A stretch of 64,000 nucleotides of DNA from contig JAIBBN010000004.1 of assembly GCA_019694655.1 (NCBI GenBank), positions 82,348-146,347 of the forward strand. Direction: 5' to 3'. Shown one piece after another: positions 55,489-63,396 of this stretch (position 1 is its first letter; every line of letters starts with the position of its first letter). The notes below the pieces were generated by a model that saw nothing but the letters and a program-made list of their open reading frames with translations, was not told where the DNA came from and did no database searches. This stretch comes from Leptospirales bacterium (GTDB taxonomy: Bacteria > Spirochaetota > Leptospiria > Leptospirales > Leptonemataceae). The translations under genes were made by a program, and so were the position numbers.

Positions 55489-55758
55489 TTAATTGGCGCG
55501 GTCGCTCTCCATCCAGTTCCTGATCATTTGCGCCGCTTGCTCCGGCTGGCTGCGCGCCAGGTTGCGTACGCCGTCGAGCATTGCCAGTCGTTCGGCTTCG
55601 CTAAGCGGACGCGCGCGGTCCATGCCAGTTGGCGCCGGCGCCGCCAGTCGCGGAGGCGCAGCATTTCCGGCCCTCTTGCGGAAAACAAGCCAGCCGCAGA
55701 GGGCAAGCAATATGGCGCCGCCAAGCAGCGCCCCGAGAATCTGCCAGTTACCGTCCAT
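55489..55758 (-). CDS. small membrane protein with a FliF C-terminal-tail-like motif
   Basis: 89 residues. One membrane helix (about 7-26) is followed by a basic stop (FRKRAG), a Pro/Ala linker, and a C-terminal segment RLAMLDGVRNLARSQPEQAA then QMIRNWMESDRAN. The latter has the form of the FliF tail that binds FliG (LAxxxPExxAxxIRxWL). The rest of FliF, including the ring-building domains, is absent. It lies convergent to the nucleotidyltransferase-glycosyltransferase gene and divergent from gatC. Confidence 0.65.
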   Translation of the reverse strand: MDGNWQILGALLGGAILLALCGWLVFRKRAGNAAPPRLAAPAPTGMDRARPLSEAERLAMLDGVRNLARSQPEQAAQMIRNWMESDRAN

Positions 55759-55814
55759 TGCCAGCCGCCGCCGGATCGGCTTGACTGCAGAAGGAAATCG
55801 CCAGGTCTTGCAGT

Positions 55815-56108
55815 ATGCTGACTGAAGACGAATTTCGGCGACTTGCGCAGCTGTGCCGTCTGGATCCGGACGATACTAGCGTGGCGGCGGTGCGCGACGA
55901 TTTCAACAAGATTCTGGACTACGTCGACAGTATCAAGGCTGCGGAAATCGGCGCGGTCAGCGTTTCGCCGGGGGAAGATGATACGCGCAACACCTTGCGC
56001 GTAGATCAAGCGCAAGCCCCGCTAAGCGCCGCAGAGATCGCCGCCATCGCGCCGCGCTGGGAAGCAGGGCACTTTGTAGTGCCTGGCGCAATTGAGTCGG
56101 AGGGTTGA
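55815..56108 (+). CDS. gatC: Asp-tRNA(Asn)/Glu-tRNA(Gln) amidotransferase subunit GatC
   Basis: 97-residue GatC, which stabilises the GatAB amidotransferase. MLTEDEFRRLAQLCRLDPDD then DDFNKILDYVDSIKAAEI are the two conserved helices, followed by RNTLRVDQAQAPL. It is 7 bases upstream of gatA. gatB is not in the window. Confidence 0.93.
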   Translation: MLTEDEFRRLAQLCRLDPDDTSVAAVRDDFNKILDYVDSIKAAEIGAVSVSPGEDDTRNTLRVDQAQAPLSAAEIAAIAPRWEAGHFVVPGAIESEG

Positions 56109-56115
56109 ATACAGA

Positions 56116-57810
56116 ATGACCCTTAAAGTTGAAGAACTGCAGCGTAGCGCGCTGGATCATGCGCGCAGTCTGGAGCAAGGAGACTACACGGCACAGGAGC
56201 TTGCTGAAACAGCGCTGCAGGCTGCGCAGACGGAGGCTGATCTTGGCGCTTTCTTGCGTCTGGAAGGGGATCGGGTTCTGGCTCAGGCGCGAGCAGCTGA
56301 TGATCGTCGCCGCAGCGGCAAGTCCCTGGGTTTGCTGGATGGCATTCCGGTAGCGATTAAGGACAACATTACGGCGCGCGGCGAATTGTGCACCTGCGCT
56401 TCGCGCATCCTCGAGAATTTTGTGGCCCCTTACGACGCCACCGTCATCAGCCGATTGCGAGAGCAGGGCGCCGTGCTTTTTGGCCGGACCAATATGGACG
56501 AGTTTGCCATGGGCTCGTCCACCGAAAACTCCGCCTTCCAGCGCACGCTCAACCCGCGGGATCGCAGCCGTGTGCCTGGCGGTTCCAGCGGCGGCTCGGC
56601 GGCGGCAGTGGCCGCGGGCATCGTGCCGCTGGCGCTTGGCTCGGACACTGGCGGCTCCATTCGTCAGCCTGCATCCTTTTGTGGAATCGTTGGACTGAAG
56701 CCGACCTATGGTCGCGTTTCGCGCTACGGTCTTGCCGCATACGCATCGAGTCTGGACCAGATCGGCCCGTTTGCCCGCAACGTGAGCGATGCGGCCTTGC
56801 TGCTGGCGGCCATCAGCGGCGTAGACCCGCGCGATAGCAGCACGCATCCCGAAGCGGATCGTCATCCAATCAGCTGGCAGTTGCCGCCGATTGGCGATTC
56901 CGAATGGAAGAAACTGCGTATCGGCGTTTTTCACAATGGCCAGCCGCCGGTTGGCGTGGAGAATGCGGTTGCCGCGCGTTACCAGTACTGCGTGGACGAA
57001 TTTCGTCGGCGCGGAGCGACTGTACGGCCCTTGCAAAGCGCACTTGAAGAATACTTGATACCAATTTACTATATTCTGGCAACGGCTGAAGCATCAAGCA
57101 ACCTCAGCCGCTATGACGGCGTGCGCTATGGATCTCGCGAGGAAAGCGCCGGGAATCTAATGGAGCTATATGTTCGCTCGCGTACGCGCGGCTTCGGCCC
57201 GGAGGTGAAACGGCGCATTCTGCTGGGCGGTTTCACGCTCTCCTCCGGCTACTACGACGCCTACTACAAGCGCGCGCAGCAGGCCCGGCGCCGAATCCAG
57301 GCGGAGTACCAGCAGTTTTTCCAGGAAGTCGACGTGATTTTGACGCCGACCTCGCCTGGCGTCGCCTTTCGCTTTGGCGAGCGCACGGCGGACCCGATTG
57401 CCATGTATCGCAGCGACGTCCTGACGATTGCCGCCAATCTCGCCGGCCTGCCGGCTATCAGTGTAGCCGTCGGCAACGACGACCAGGGCCTGCCTATCGG
57501 CATGCAGCTGACCGCAGCCTACTTCATGGAAAATTCGATGCTGCGCCTGGCCTCGGCGCTTGCTGAGTTTGCGGAGAATCGCCCCGTTGCTGGCGAAGCC
57601 TCCATCCAGCCTGCAAAGTCGACGGCGCCGACACAGCGCAAGGCTGTGCGCGAGTTGGCGACGGCGCCCGAAGCGAAGGCTGCGCCAAAAGCGAAGGCTG
57701 CGCCAAAAGCGAAGGCTACGCCAAAAGCGAAGGCTGCGCCAAAAGCGAAGGCTGCGCCAAAAGCGAAGGCTGCGCCAAAAGCGAAGGCTGCGCCAAAACG
57801 GCGCCGATGA
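56116..57810 (+). CDS. gatA: GatA amidotransferase subunit with a lysine-rich repeat tail
   Basis: 564 residues. Releases ammonia from glutamine for transamidation of misacylated tRNA. The amidase signature has catalytic Lys in GIPVAIKDNI and the two Ser in VPGGSSGGSAAAVAAGI and GSDTGGSIRQPASFCGIVGL. The core ends near residue 500. The tail (about 505-564) carries seven copies of AKAAPK and ends in KRRR, encoded by an exact 18-base tandem repeat. Typical GatA is about 480-490 residues. Its stop overlaps the next ATG (ATGA). Confidence 0.95.
   Translation: MTLKVEELQRSALDHARSLEQGDYTAQELAETALQAAQTEADLGAFLRLEGDRVLAQARAADDRRRSGKSLGLLDGIPVAIKDNITARGELCTCASRILENFVAPYDATVISRLREQGAVLFGRTNMDEFAMGSSTENSAFQRTLNPRDRSRVPGGSSGGSAAAVAAGIVPLALGSDTGGSIRQPASFCGIVGLKPTYGRVSRYGLAAYASSLDQIGPFARNVSDAALLLAAISGVDPRDSSTHPEADRHPISWQLPPIGDSEWKKLRIGVFHNGQPPVGVENAVAARYQYCVDEFRRRGATVRPLQSALEEYLIPIYYILATAEASSNLSRYDGVRYGSREESAGNLMELYVRSRTRGFGPEVKRRILLGGFTLSSGYYDAYYKRAQQARRRIQAEYQQFFQEVDVILTPTSPGVAFRFGERTADPIAMYRSDVLTIAANLAGLPAISVAVGNDDQGLPIGMQLTAAYFMENSMLRLASALAEFAENRPVAGEASIQPAKSTAPTQRKAVRELATAPEAKAAPKAKAAPKAKATPKAKAAPKAKAAPKAKAAPKAKAAPKRRR
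57673..57798 (+). repeat. seven tandem 18-base repeats at the gatA 3' end
   Basis: Seven head-to-tail copies of GCGAAGGCTGCGCCAAAA (codons for A-K-A-A-P-K). Six are identical; copy 3 (57709-57726) has one change (ACG for GCG, Thr for Ala). Near-perfect identity suggests recent expansion by slippage, so copy number may vary between strains. Confidence 0.95.
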
Positions 57811-59291
57811 GATCGTACCCCACCGGAACGCGACTGCCCGACTCGTTGCATGCTGTCTCCTGCAGTTTGCCAACGATGGAGTCGGTGATTGGCTACGAGG
57901 AAAAGAGGCCTGAGCTGCTGGCGCAATTGAGCAGCGGCTATCCGCGCTTTGTCAGCCATCCACTGGTGTTACGCTCAAGCGAGGTAGCGGCTCAGGAACT
58001 GGGCCTTGATGCCCAGACGCCGCGCGCGCTTCTCGGCAGCGAGTCGGCGGCGCGCGCCGCCATTGCCTATGCTGGCGGCGGACAGCTCCATGCCATTGAT
58101 GATCTGTTTCTGGCGGCGACTGACGCCGGCGGCGATAGCGAACGATTGAGGCGCTTTGTGCAACACAGCGGCGCAGGCGTCTTCTCCAGGCAGGCCGAGG
58201 AGTTCTTGCTGCGCCGCGGACTGCTGTGGCAGCGCTTTGCCGAACAGCGAATGGATGCACAAGCCGCAGCGGAACACGCAGCGCAGGCAGTGGCAAAGGC
58301 CATTGGAGTCGGCTCTCAGGATGTCTACTTTGCCCGCTCCGGGATGAACGCATTCTACGCAATCTTTGAAGCGATTGGACGCATCCAGTCGCGCCGTGGA
58401 CGAAGCAACTGGATTCAGCTTGGCTGGCTCTATCTCGACACGATCGAAATCCTTGCCGGCTTTCATCAAGGTCGCGTGGATATACTGGATGATGTCCAGA
58501 ATCTCGATGCGCTGGCCAAAATCCTGAAACAACGCGGTCGACAGGTAGCCGGCGTGGTTACTGAGGCCCCGACCAATCCGCTGATTCAATGTGCCAGGCT
58601 CGATCGGTTGCAGGCCATGTGTCGCGAAGCCGAGGTTGCACTGATTGTAGATCCCAGCGTTGCCTCGCCGCTCAATGTGCGCTCCTTGCCCTTCAGCGAT
58701 GCGGCGCCGGTCAGCCTGACCAAATACGCCGCCGGCAAGGGAGACGTCATACTTGGCGCGGTCGCGCTCAATCGGGACTCTCCCTTTTATGCGGAACTGC
58801 GCGACGAGTTGCCGCTGCAGTTGACCGCGCCCTTTATTGGCGACCTGCAACGATTGGCCTGCGAAGTGGATGAGTGGCCTGCACTCTGCAAGGCCATCAA
58901 TTTCCGTACATTGATTCTGGCGCGCCACCTGGAGAAGCATCCCGCTGTGGCCAGGGTGCACTGGGCGCTCGCGGCGGAAAGCAGCGCAGCCTACTCGCAG
59001 CTTGCCTCGACAGACGCTCCGGGCGGCCTTCTGACCATCGATCTCTGCCACAAGAGCGCCGAATTCTACGACGCCTTGCAGTGTGCAAAAGGGCCCAGCT
59101 TTGGCGTCGAGTTCACTCTGGCCTGCCCCTTTCTGTATCTGGCGCACTACGATCTGGTGCGAAGCCCGGAAGGTCGAGAACGATTGCAAAGGGCGGGGCT
59201 GCAGCCGGAGTCCATTCGCATCTCGGTGGGCATCGAACCCGTTGCCGAGTTGCTGGAATGTTTCGATCGCGCCCTTGATGTGGCTCGTTAG
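57807..59291 (+). CDS. PLP-dependent enzyme of the cystathionine gamma-synthase type
   Basis: 494 residues, fold type I, Cys/Met metabolism family. The N-terminal 150 residues are an extension with no clear motif. Then DVYFARSGMNAFYAIFEAIG corresponds to the phosphate-binding loop, GVVTEAPTNPLIQCARLDRL and ALIVDPSVASPLNVRSL (Asp binding the pyridine N) follow, and the Schiff-base Lys is in SLTKYAAGKGD. It may be a transsulfuration or methionine-gamma-lyase-type enzyme. The start overlaps the gatA stop by 4 bases. Confidence 0.83.
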   Translation: MRSYPTGTRLPDSLHAVSCSLPTMESVIGYEEKRPELLAQLSSGYPRFVSHPLVLRSSEVAAQELGLDAQTPRALLGSESAARAAIAYAGGGQLHAIDDLFLAATDAGGDSERLRRFVQHSGAGVFSRQAEEFLLRRGLLWQRFAEQRMDAQAAAEHAAQAVAKAIGVGSQDVYFARSGMNAFYAIFEAIGRIQSRRGRSNWIQLGWLYLDTIEILAGFHQGRVDILDDVQNLDALAKILKQRGRQVAGVVTEAPTNPLIQCARLDRLQAMCREAEVALIVDPSVASPLNVRSLPFSDAAPVSLTKYAAGKGDVILGAVALNRDSPFYAELRDELPLQLTAPFIGDLQRLACEVDEWPALCKAINFRTLILARHLEKHPAVARVHWALAAESSAAYSQLASTDAPGGLLTIDLCHKSAEFYDALQCAKGPSFGVEFTLACPFLYLAHYDLVRSPEGRERLQRAGLQPESIRISVGIEPVAELLECFDRALDVAR

Positions 59292-59695
59292 TCGTGCGAA
59301 TCACGCACGTGGTCGGTCAGTCCATGAGGCGTATAAAGCAACAGGCTGCCGCGTCCGGCGCGTTCCTCGTGCCATTCGCCGCGAATCTCCTCCAGCTCGC
59401 CGCGATCAAGGAACACGCCGCCGCACCCCGGGCATTCATCGATGGCCACAGAATCGAGCAGCTTGGTTTGCATTGTGGCCGCGCATTGCGGGCATTGCAG
59501 GCCGCGTTGCTTTAAGTCGCGCTGTGGCGCAGTTCCAGCGGCGCCGCCCGCAGATTCGTGGCGCAGCTGCGTCGCCGGCGTATGTTCAGCGCTGCGGCCG
59601 GCCTCCGCGCCGGACGCTCCATGGGGAGCTCGAATATCGGAGTCCGGCGCGCGAGTGCTTAACGGCCGCAGCGCTTTGATCAGATACTCCCACAT
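59288..59695 (-). CDS. TFIIB-type zinc-finger protein
   Basis: 135 residues. A disordered N-terminal half is followed by one zinc ribbon: CPQCAATM and DECPGCGGVFLDRGELEEI, the hallmark of bacterial zf-TFIIB domain proteins. Function unknown in this family. It overlaps the stop of the convergent PLP-enzyme gene and lies 16 bases after the tyrS stop, possibly in the same unit. Confidence 0.8.
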   Translation of the reverse strand: MWEYLIKALRPLSTRAPDSDIRAPHGASGAEAGRSAEHTPATQLRHESAGGAAGTAPQRDLKQRGLQCPQCAATMQTKLLDSVAIDECPGCGGVFLDRGELEEIRGEWHEERAGRGSLLLYTPHGLTDHVRDSHD

Positions 59696-59711
59696 GCCGC
59701 TGGTATGCAGC

Positions 59712-60968
59712 TCAGCTATGTAAAATCAAGTAACGTTTTTTTCCGATTTTGATATGGTATTCGCCCGGAAAGCTCAGCGTCCGCCGCGGATCTTCAACTA
59801 CCTGTAGATCTTCGCCGATGCGAATTGACGAGGATTCGATCAACCGGCGGACCGCGGAGGCGCTCTTTTCCACCCCGGCCTCCACCAGCAGCTGCACAAG
59901 GCCGCGTTCGCCCTCGCCCTCTACGCGCATCCGAGGAGTATCTGGCGGAAGCACCATCTGTTTCCGACCGGCGCTGCCTTTTTCTCGCTCCCAGGCGGCG
60001 CGCGCTTCGTCGCCGGCGCCGGCGGAATGGAAATCATCGGTCACCAGCTGGCCCAGTTTCTTTTTCAAGTCAAAGGGCGCTTCTTTCAAACCGCTTTCGA
60101 CTTCCGTCGGATCCAGGCGCGTCAAGAGCAGACAGTAATCGCGCAGCAACGAATCAGGAATGGACATGATCTTGGCAAACATCGAGAAGGGCGTTTCATT
60201 GATGGCAATATAGTTGCCGGCTGATTTCGACATCTTCTGAACGCCGTCCAGACCTACCAGCAGCGGCATGGTCAATACGACCTGCGGCCGCTGCCCGTAC
60301 TCTTTTTGCAATTCGCGACCAACCAGCAAATTGAACTTCTGATCAGAGCCGCCCAGCTCAACGTCGGCCTTGAGCGCTACGGAGTCGTAGCCTTGAATCA
60401 ATGGGTACATGAATTCAATCAGGGAAATAGACTCTTGAGCAGAATAGCGGCGCGAAAAATCCTCGCGTTCAAGCAGGCGAGCAACCGTATAACGCGCAGT
60501 CAGCGACAGTACATCTTCAAACGAAAGGCCCTGACACCAGCTGGAATTGAAAACAATTTCGGTGCGATCGCGATCCAGGATCTTGAAGACCTGTGTAGCA
60601 TAGGTCTCGGCGTTGCGCGCCACATCTTCCCGGCTCATACGTTTGCGTGTAGCGTTGCGACCGGTGGGATCGCCAATCATGCCAGTGAAGTCGCCGATCA
60701 AAAAAAGTACATGATGGCCAAGATCCTGAAAGTCGCGTAGCTTGCGCAGCAGAACGGTATGACCGAGATGCAAATCGGGGGCTGTGGGATCAAAGCCGGC
60801 TTTGATGCGCAGCGCCTGCTTGCTTTGCCGGCTGGCCTCCAGTCGCTCCAGCAATTCATTTTCCGGGAGAATCTCGAGGGCGCCGCGCTGCAACAGGGCC
60901 AGAGCCTTCTTGCTTTCCGGCGATGCTTCTGGCGCGGCGGCGGAGGAACTCGGCTTCATCGTCGACAT
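59712..60968 (-). CDS. tyrS: tyrosyl-tRNA synthetase
   Basis: 418 residues. Class I signature HIGH as [20 protein letters not shown] intact as [13 protein letters not shown], and [13 protein letters not shown] for tyrosine binding. The C-terminal S4 RNA-binding domain is present ([17 protein letters not shown]). This is the TyrRS subfamily with an N-terminal extension of about 20 residues. MSTMKP at 60968 starts the protein; ATG 60959 is an alternative. It lies 52 bases downstream of ubiX. Confidence 0.95.
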   Translation of the reverse strand: MSTMKPSSSAAAPEASPESKKALALLQRGALEILPENELLERLEASRQSKQALRIKAGFDPTAPDLHLGHTVLLRKLRDFQDLGHHVLFLIGDFTGMIGDPTGRNATRKRMSREDVARNAETYATQVFKILDRDRTEIVFNSSWCQGLSFEDVLSLTARYTVARLLEREDFSRRYSAQESISLIEFMYPLIQGYDSVALKADVELGGSDQKFNLLVGRELQKEYGQRPQVVLTMPLLVGLDGVQKMSKSAGNYIAINETPFSMFAKIMSIPDSLLRDYCLLLTRLDPTEVESGLKEAPFDLKKKLGQLVTDDFHSAGAGDEARAAWEREKGSAGRKQMVLPPDTPRMRVEGEGERGLVQLLVEAGVEKSASAVRRLIESSSIRIGEDLQVVEDPRRTLSFPGEYHIKIGKKRYLILHS

Positions 60969-61020
60969 TCCGTCAGGGCGGGGTCCGCAGGCCAGGACTT
61001 TTCCACGGCCAGCGACGTCC

Positions 61021-61632
61021 TCAGGATGGGTTCCATGCTGGAAAGAGCCGGTGATCGATGCCAAAGAGAGCCAGCGCTCGACCGACGATAAAACAGGCCA
61101 GGTCCTCAAAGTTCTGGGGCGCCTGGTAAAAGGCCGGGCTGGCTGGTAGAATGATGGCGCCGGCCTCGGTCAAGGCTGTCATGTTGCGCAACTGCAGCAA
61201 AGAGTAGGGCGTTTCGCGCGGAACCAGCACCAGCCGGCGCCGCTCCTTCAGGCAAACCTCCGCGGCGCGCTCCAGCAGATTGCTGCTGTGACCGTGAGCG
61301 ATGGCGGCGAGACTCTTCATCGAGCAGGGCGCCACTATCATTCCATCCGAAGGCGCTGAGCCAGAGGCGGCCCGCGCGCCAATATCGTGGTAATCCTGAA
61401 TCAGGAACCTCGCTGGAACTTCTGCCGGCGCCAGGCACTCCGCAAGGTAGGCGGCCGGCGTCGCCGCCTCTCGGTTCAACTCCTGATTGTAGACGCGCAA
61501 AGCCGCTGGACTGACTATCAGCTGCACGCTCTGCAAATCGTGGACGGCAAGGGCGCGCAGCAATGCGCGGCCGTAGAGCGCGCCGCTGGCGCCGCTGATA
61601 GCAACAATCAGATTTCGAGGGCCGGCGCTCAT
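61021..61632 (-). CDS. ubiX: UbiX-type flavin prenyltransferase
   Basis: 203 residues. Makes prenylated FMN, the cofactor for UbiD-type decarboxylases. [20 protein letters not shown] is the FMN-binding start; [44 protein letters not shown] and [19 protein letters not shown] are conserved. Start at ATG 61632 overlaps the ubiA-type stop (ATGA). In this operon it likely serves a UbiD-like decarboxylase (MqnL-type) of futalosine menaquinone synthesis, encoded elsewhere. Confidence 0.93.
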   Translation of the reverse strand: MSAGPRNLIVAISGASGALYGRALLRALAVHDLQSVQLIVSPAALRVYNQELNREAATPAAYLAECLAPAEVPARFLIQDYHDIGARAASGSAPSDGMIVAPCSMKSLAAIAHGHSSNLLERAAEVCLKERRRLVLVPRETPYSLLQLRNMTALTEAGAIILPASPAFYQAPQNFEDLACFIVGRALALFGIDHRLFPAWNPS

Positions 61633-62516
61633 GAACGTTGCAGCCACCAGTCGGCCAGGGCAAATACAAACAGGGCCAGCGAAACGACTGAATTTACCTG
61701 AAAGAATGCGGCCGGAATGCGGTGCAATCTGCCGCCGCGCACCATCCAGTGCTCCAGAGAAAAAAGCGCCGCCACCAGCGCCACGCCAAGGCCGAAAACC
61801 CAGCCTGCGCCGGCCAGCAAACCGGCCAGACAGAAAAAGCCAAGCGCCGCCAGATGGGCGAGGCGAGCGACGCCAAGGGCGGCGGCAACGCCAAAGCGCG
61901 ATGGCAGGGAATGCAGGCCTTCGCCGCGATCAAAGTCCGCGTCCTGGCAGGCATAGAGAATGTCGAAGCCGGCGATGTAAAACATCAGGCCAAGACTCCA
62001 CGCCAGCGGCAGCCAATCAAATTGTTCCAGTAAGGCAAGCCAGGCGCCCATTGGCGCAAGACCGATGGCAGCGCCGAGCGCAAAGTGACAGAGCCAGGTG
62101 AAGCGCTTGGCGTAGGAGTAGCCCAGTACCGCCGCCGCGGCCAGCGGCGACAGGGCAAAGCACAGCGCATTGATCGACCAGGCTGCAACAAAATAGACTG
62201 CCAGCGCCAGCAAGGTAAAGATCTGCGCCTGCCGCAAACCAACAACCCCGCTTGGAATTTCACGGCCAGCGGTGCGCGGGTTGCGCGCATCGATATGTCG
62301 ATCCACGATGCGATTGAAACCCATAGCTGCGCTGCGCAGGGCGGCCATCGCCAGGGCGGCTTTTGCCGCCAGCGCCACCAGATCCAGCGACGGGCGACTG
62401 GCAAAAAGCAAACCGGAACGGTCGATGCCCTGGACAAAGGCAATGCCGGCGAGCGGCAAGGCAAAGATAGTGTGCGAAAACTTGATCATTCTCAAGTAGT
62501 CAGCGATTGCCTTCAT
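61629..62516 (-). CDS. mqnP: UbiA-family prenyltransferase (MqnP-like)
   Basis: 295-residue integral membrane prenyltransferase with eight to nine helices. The two Asp-rich substrate motifs are NRIVDRHIDARNPRT and DILYACQDADFDRGEGLHSLP. In a futalosine-pathway operon it would be MqnP, which prenylates 1,4-dihydroxy-6-naphthoate; 4-hydroxybenzoate is the alternative substrate. ATGA overlaps on both sides (mqnA upstream, ubiX downstream) make a tight operon. Confidence 0.88.
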   Translation of the reverse strand: MKAIADYLRMIKFSHTIFALPLAGIAFVQGIDRSGLLFASRPSLDLVALAAKAALAMAALRSAAMGFNRIVDRHIDARNPRTAGREIPSGVVGLRQAQIFTLLALAVYFVAAWSINALCFALSPLAAAAVLGYSYAKRFTWLCHFALGAAIGLAPMGAWLALLEQFDWLPLAWSLGLMFYIAGFDILYACQDADFDRGEGLHSLPSRFGVAAALGVARLAHLAALGFFCLAGLLAGAGWVFGLGVALVAALFSLEHWMVRGGRLHRIPAAFFQVNSVVSLALFVFALADWWLQRS

Positions 62517-63298
62517 GCTTCTTTCTCCTCCAGCAGGCCGCCAATTGGCGCGTCCAGCTCTTTTAGAACCTCGGAGAAATAGGCGAGACTCCGACGATCC
62601 TCGGCGTCGAGTTGATAATGCAGCGATTCGCTCAAATAGGAAAGGGCGTCGCGGTAGGGAGTCGCTGCCGCAATCTGGGGCAGCGCCGCCAGGCCGGCAA
62701 GCAGCGAATCCTCAAAGAGCGCATCGGGCAGCGGACGAAGACGAGGGTAAGCCCACAGCGCAAAAACAAAGGGAAGACCGCTTTGGGCCCGCCACCACTC
62801 AGCCAGATCTCTGCATTGCAGACCTTCCACTGGATTTGCTTCGAAGTCCAGGGCGGAATCGCCAATCAGCAGGCCAGCGCAATCGGCTTCTTGCTGGCAA
62901 CGTTCAACAACCAGATCGGCGCTCAGGGCGATAACCTCGGGTCGTGCGCCAAACTCGCTGAATAGAAGCCATCGCAACAATGCCGTAGAGCTGCGCGAGG
63001 CTGCGTCGGCATAGAGTCGACGCGGAACGTCCGACGCTGCGCCAGAATAGAGGTACAATATCGAGCGTACGCGCTCTCGGGCGCAGACGCCGACCTTCTG
63101 GCAAGCCCCAAGGGCGTCGCCATGTCGTAGAAATTCCACACTGCTGATCAGCGCTGCATCCAGTTCGCCCTGTAACAGCAGATCACAGAGCGTCGCCGGA
63201 GTTGCTTCCAGGAGTTTGTATCCCTTCTGACTGGCATCGTTGCGCAGACCGTAGTCCAGAGGGCGGGCATTCACGAAACGCACCAGGCCAAGGCGCAT
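62513..63298 (-). CDS. mqnA: chorismate dehydratase MqnA
   Basis: 261 residues of the periplasmic-binding-protein-like MqnA family; converts chorismate to 3-enolpyruvoylbenzoate in the futalosine route to menaquinone. MRLGLVRFVNARPLDYGLRN is the typical start, followed by TPATLCDLLLQGELDAALIS, GVCARERVRSILYLY, LLIGDSALDF and WWRAQSGLPFVFALW. ATG 63298 is the first gene of the mqnA-mqnP-ubiX operon. mqnB, C and D are not in this window. Confidence 0.93.
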   Translation of the reverse strand: MRLGLVRFVNARPLDYGLRNDASQKGYKLLEATPATLCDLLLQGELDAALISSVEFLRHGDALGACQKVGVCARERVRSILYLYSGAASDVPRRLYADAASRSSTALLRWLLFSEFGARPEVIALSADLVVERCQQEADCAGLLIGDSALDFEANPVEGLQCRDLAEWWRAQSGLPFVFALWAYPRLRPLPDALFEDSLLAGLAALPQIAAATPYRDALSYLSESLHYQLDAEDRRSLAYFSEVLKELDAPIGGLLEEKEA

Positions 63299-63396
63299 CG
63301 CGCCAGACTCCCGGCCGCCCTCTGTTCGGCAATTCTCTCCCGCAACCAGGCGGCGAAACTGTTGCCGTCGCGAAAGCGCCGCCCATAGCATACCGG

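Noticed and set aside
57673..57798. CRISPR-like array
   Set aside because: Repeats are directly abutting with no spacers and encode a protein tail.
57975..59189. 404-codon minus-strand frame opposite the PLP enzyme
   Set aside because: The plus-strand frame has the PLP lysine and nucleotide-binding motifs; the minus frame has none.
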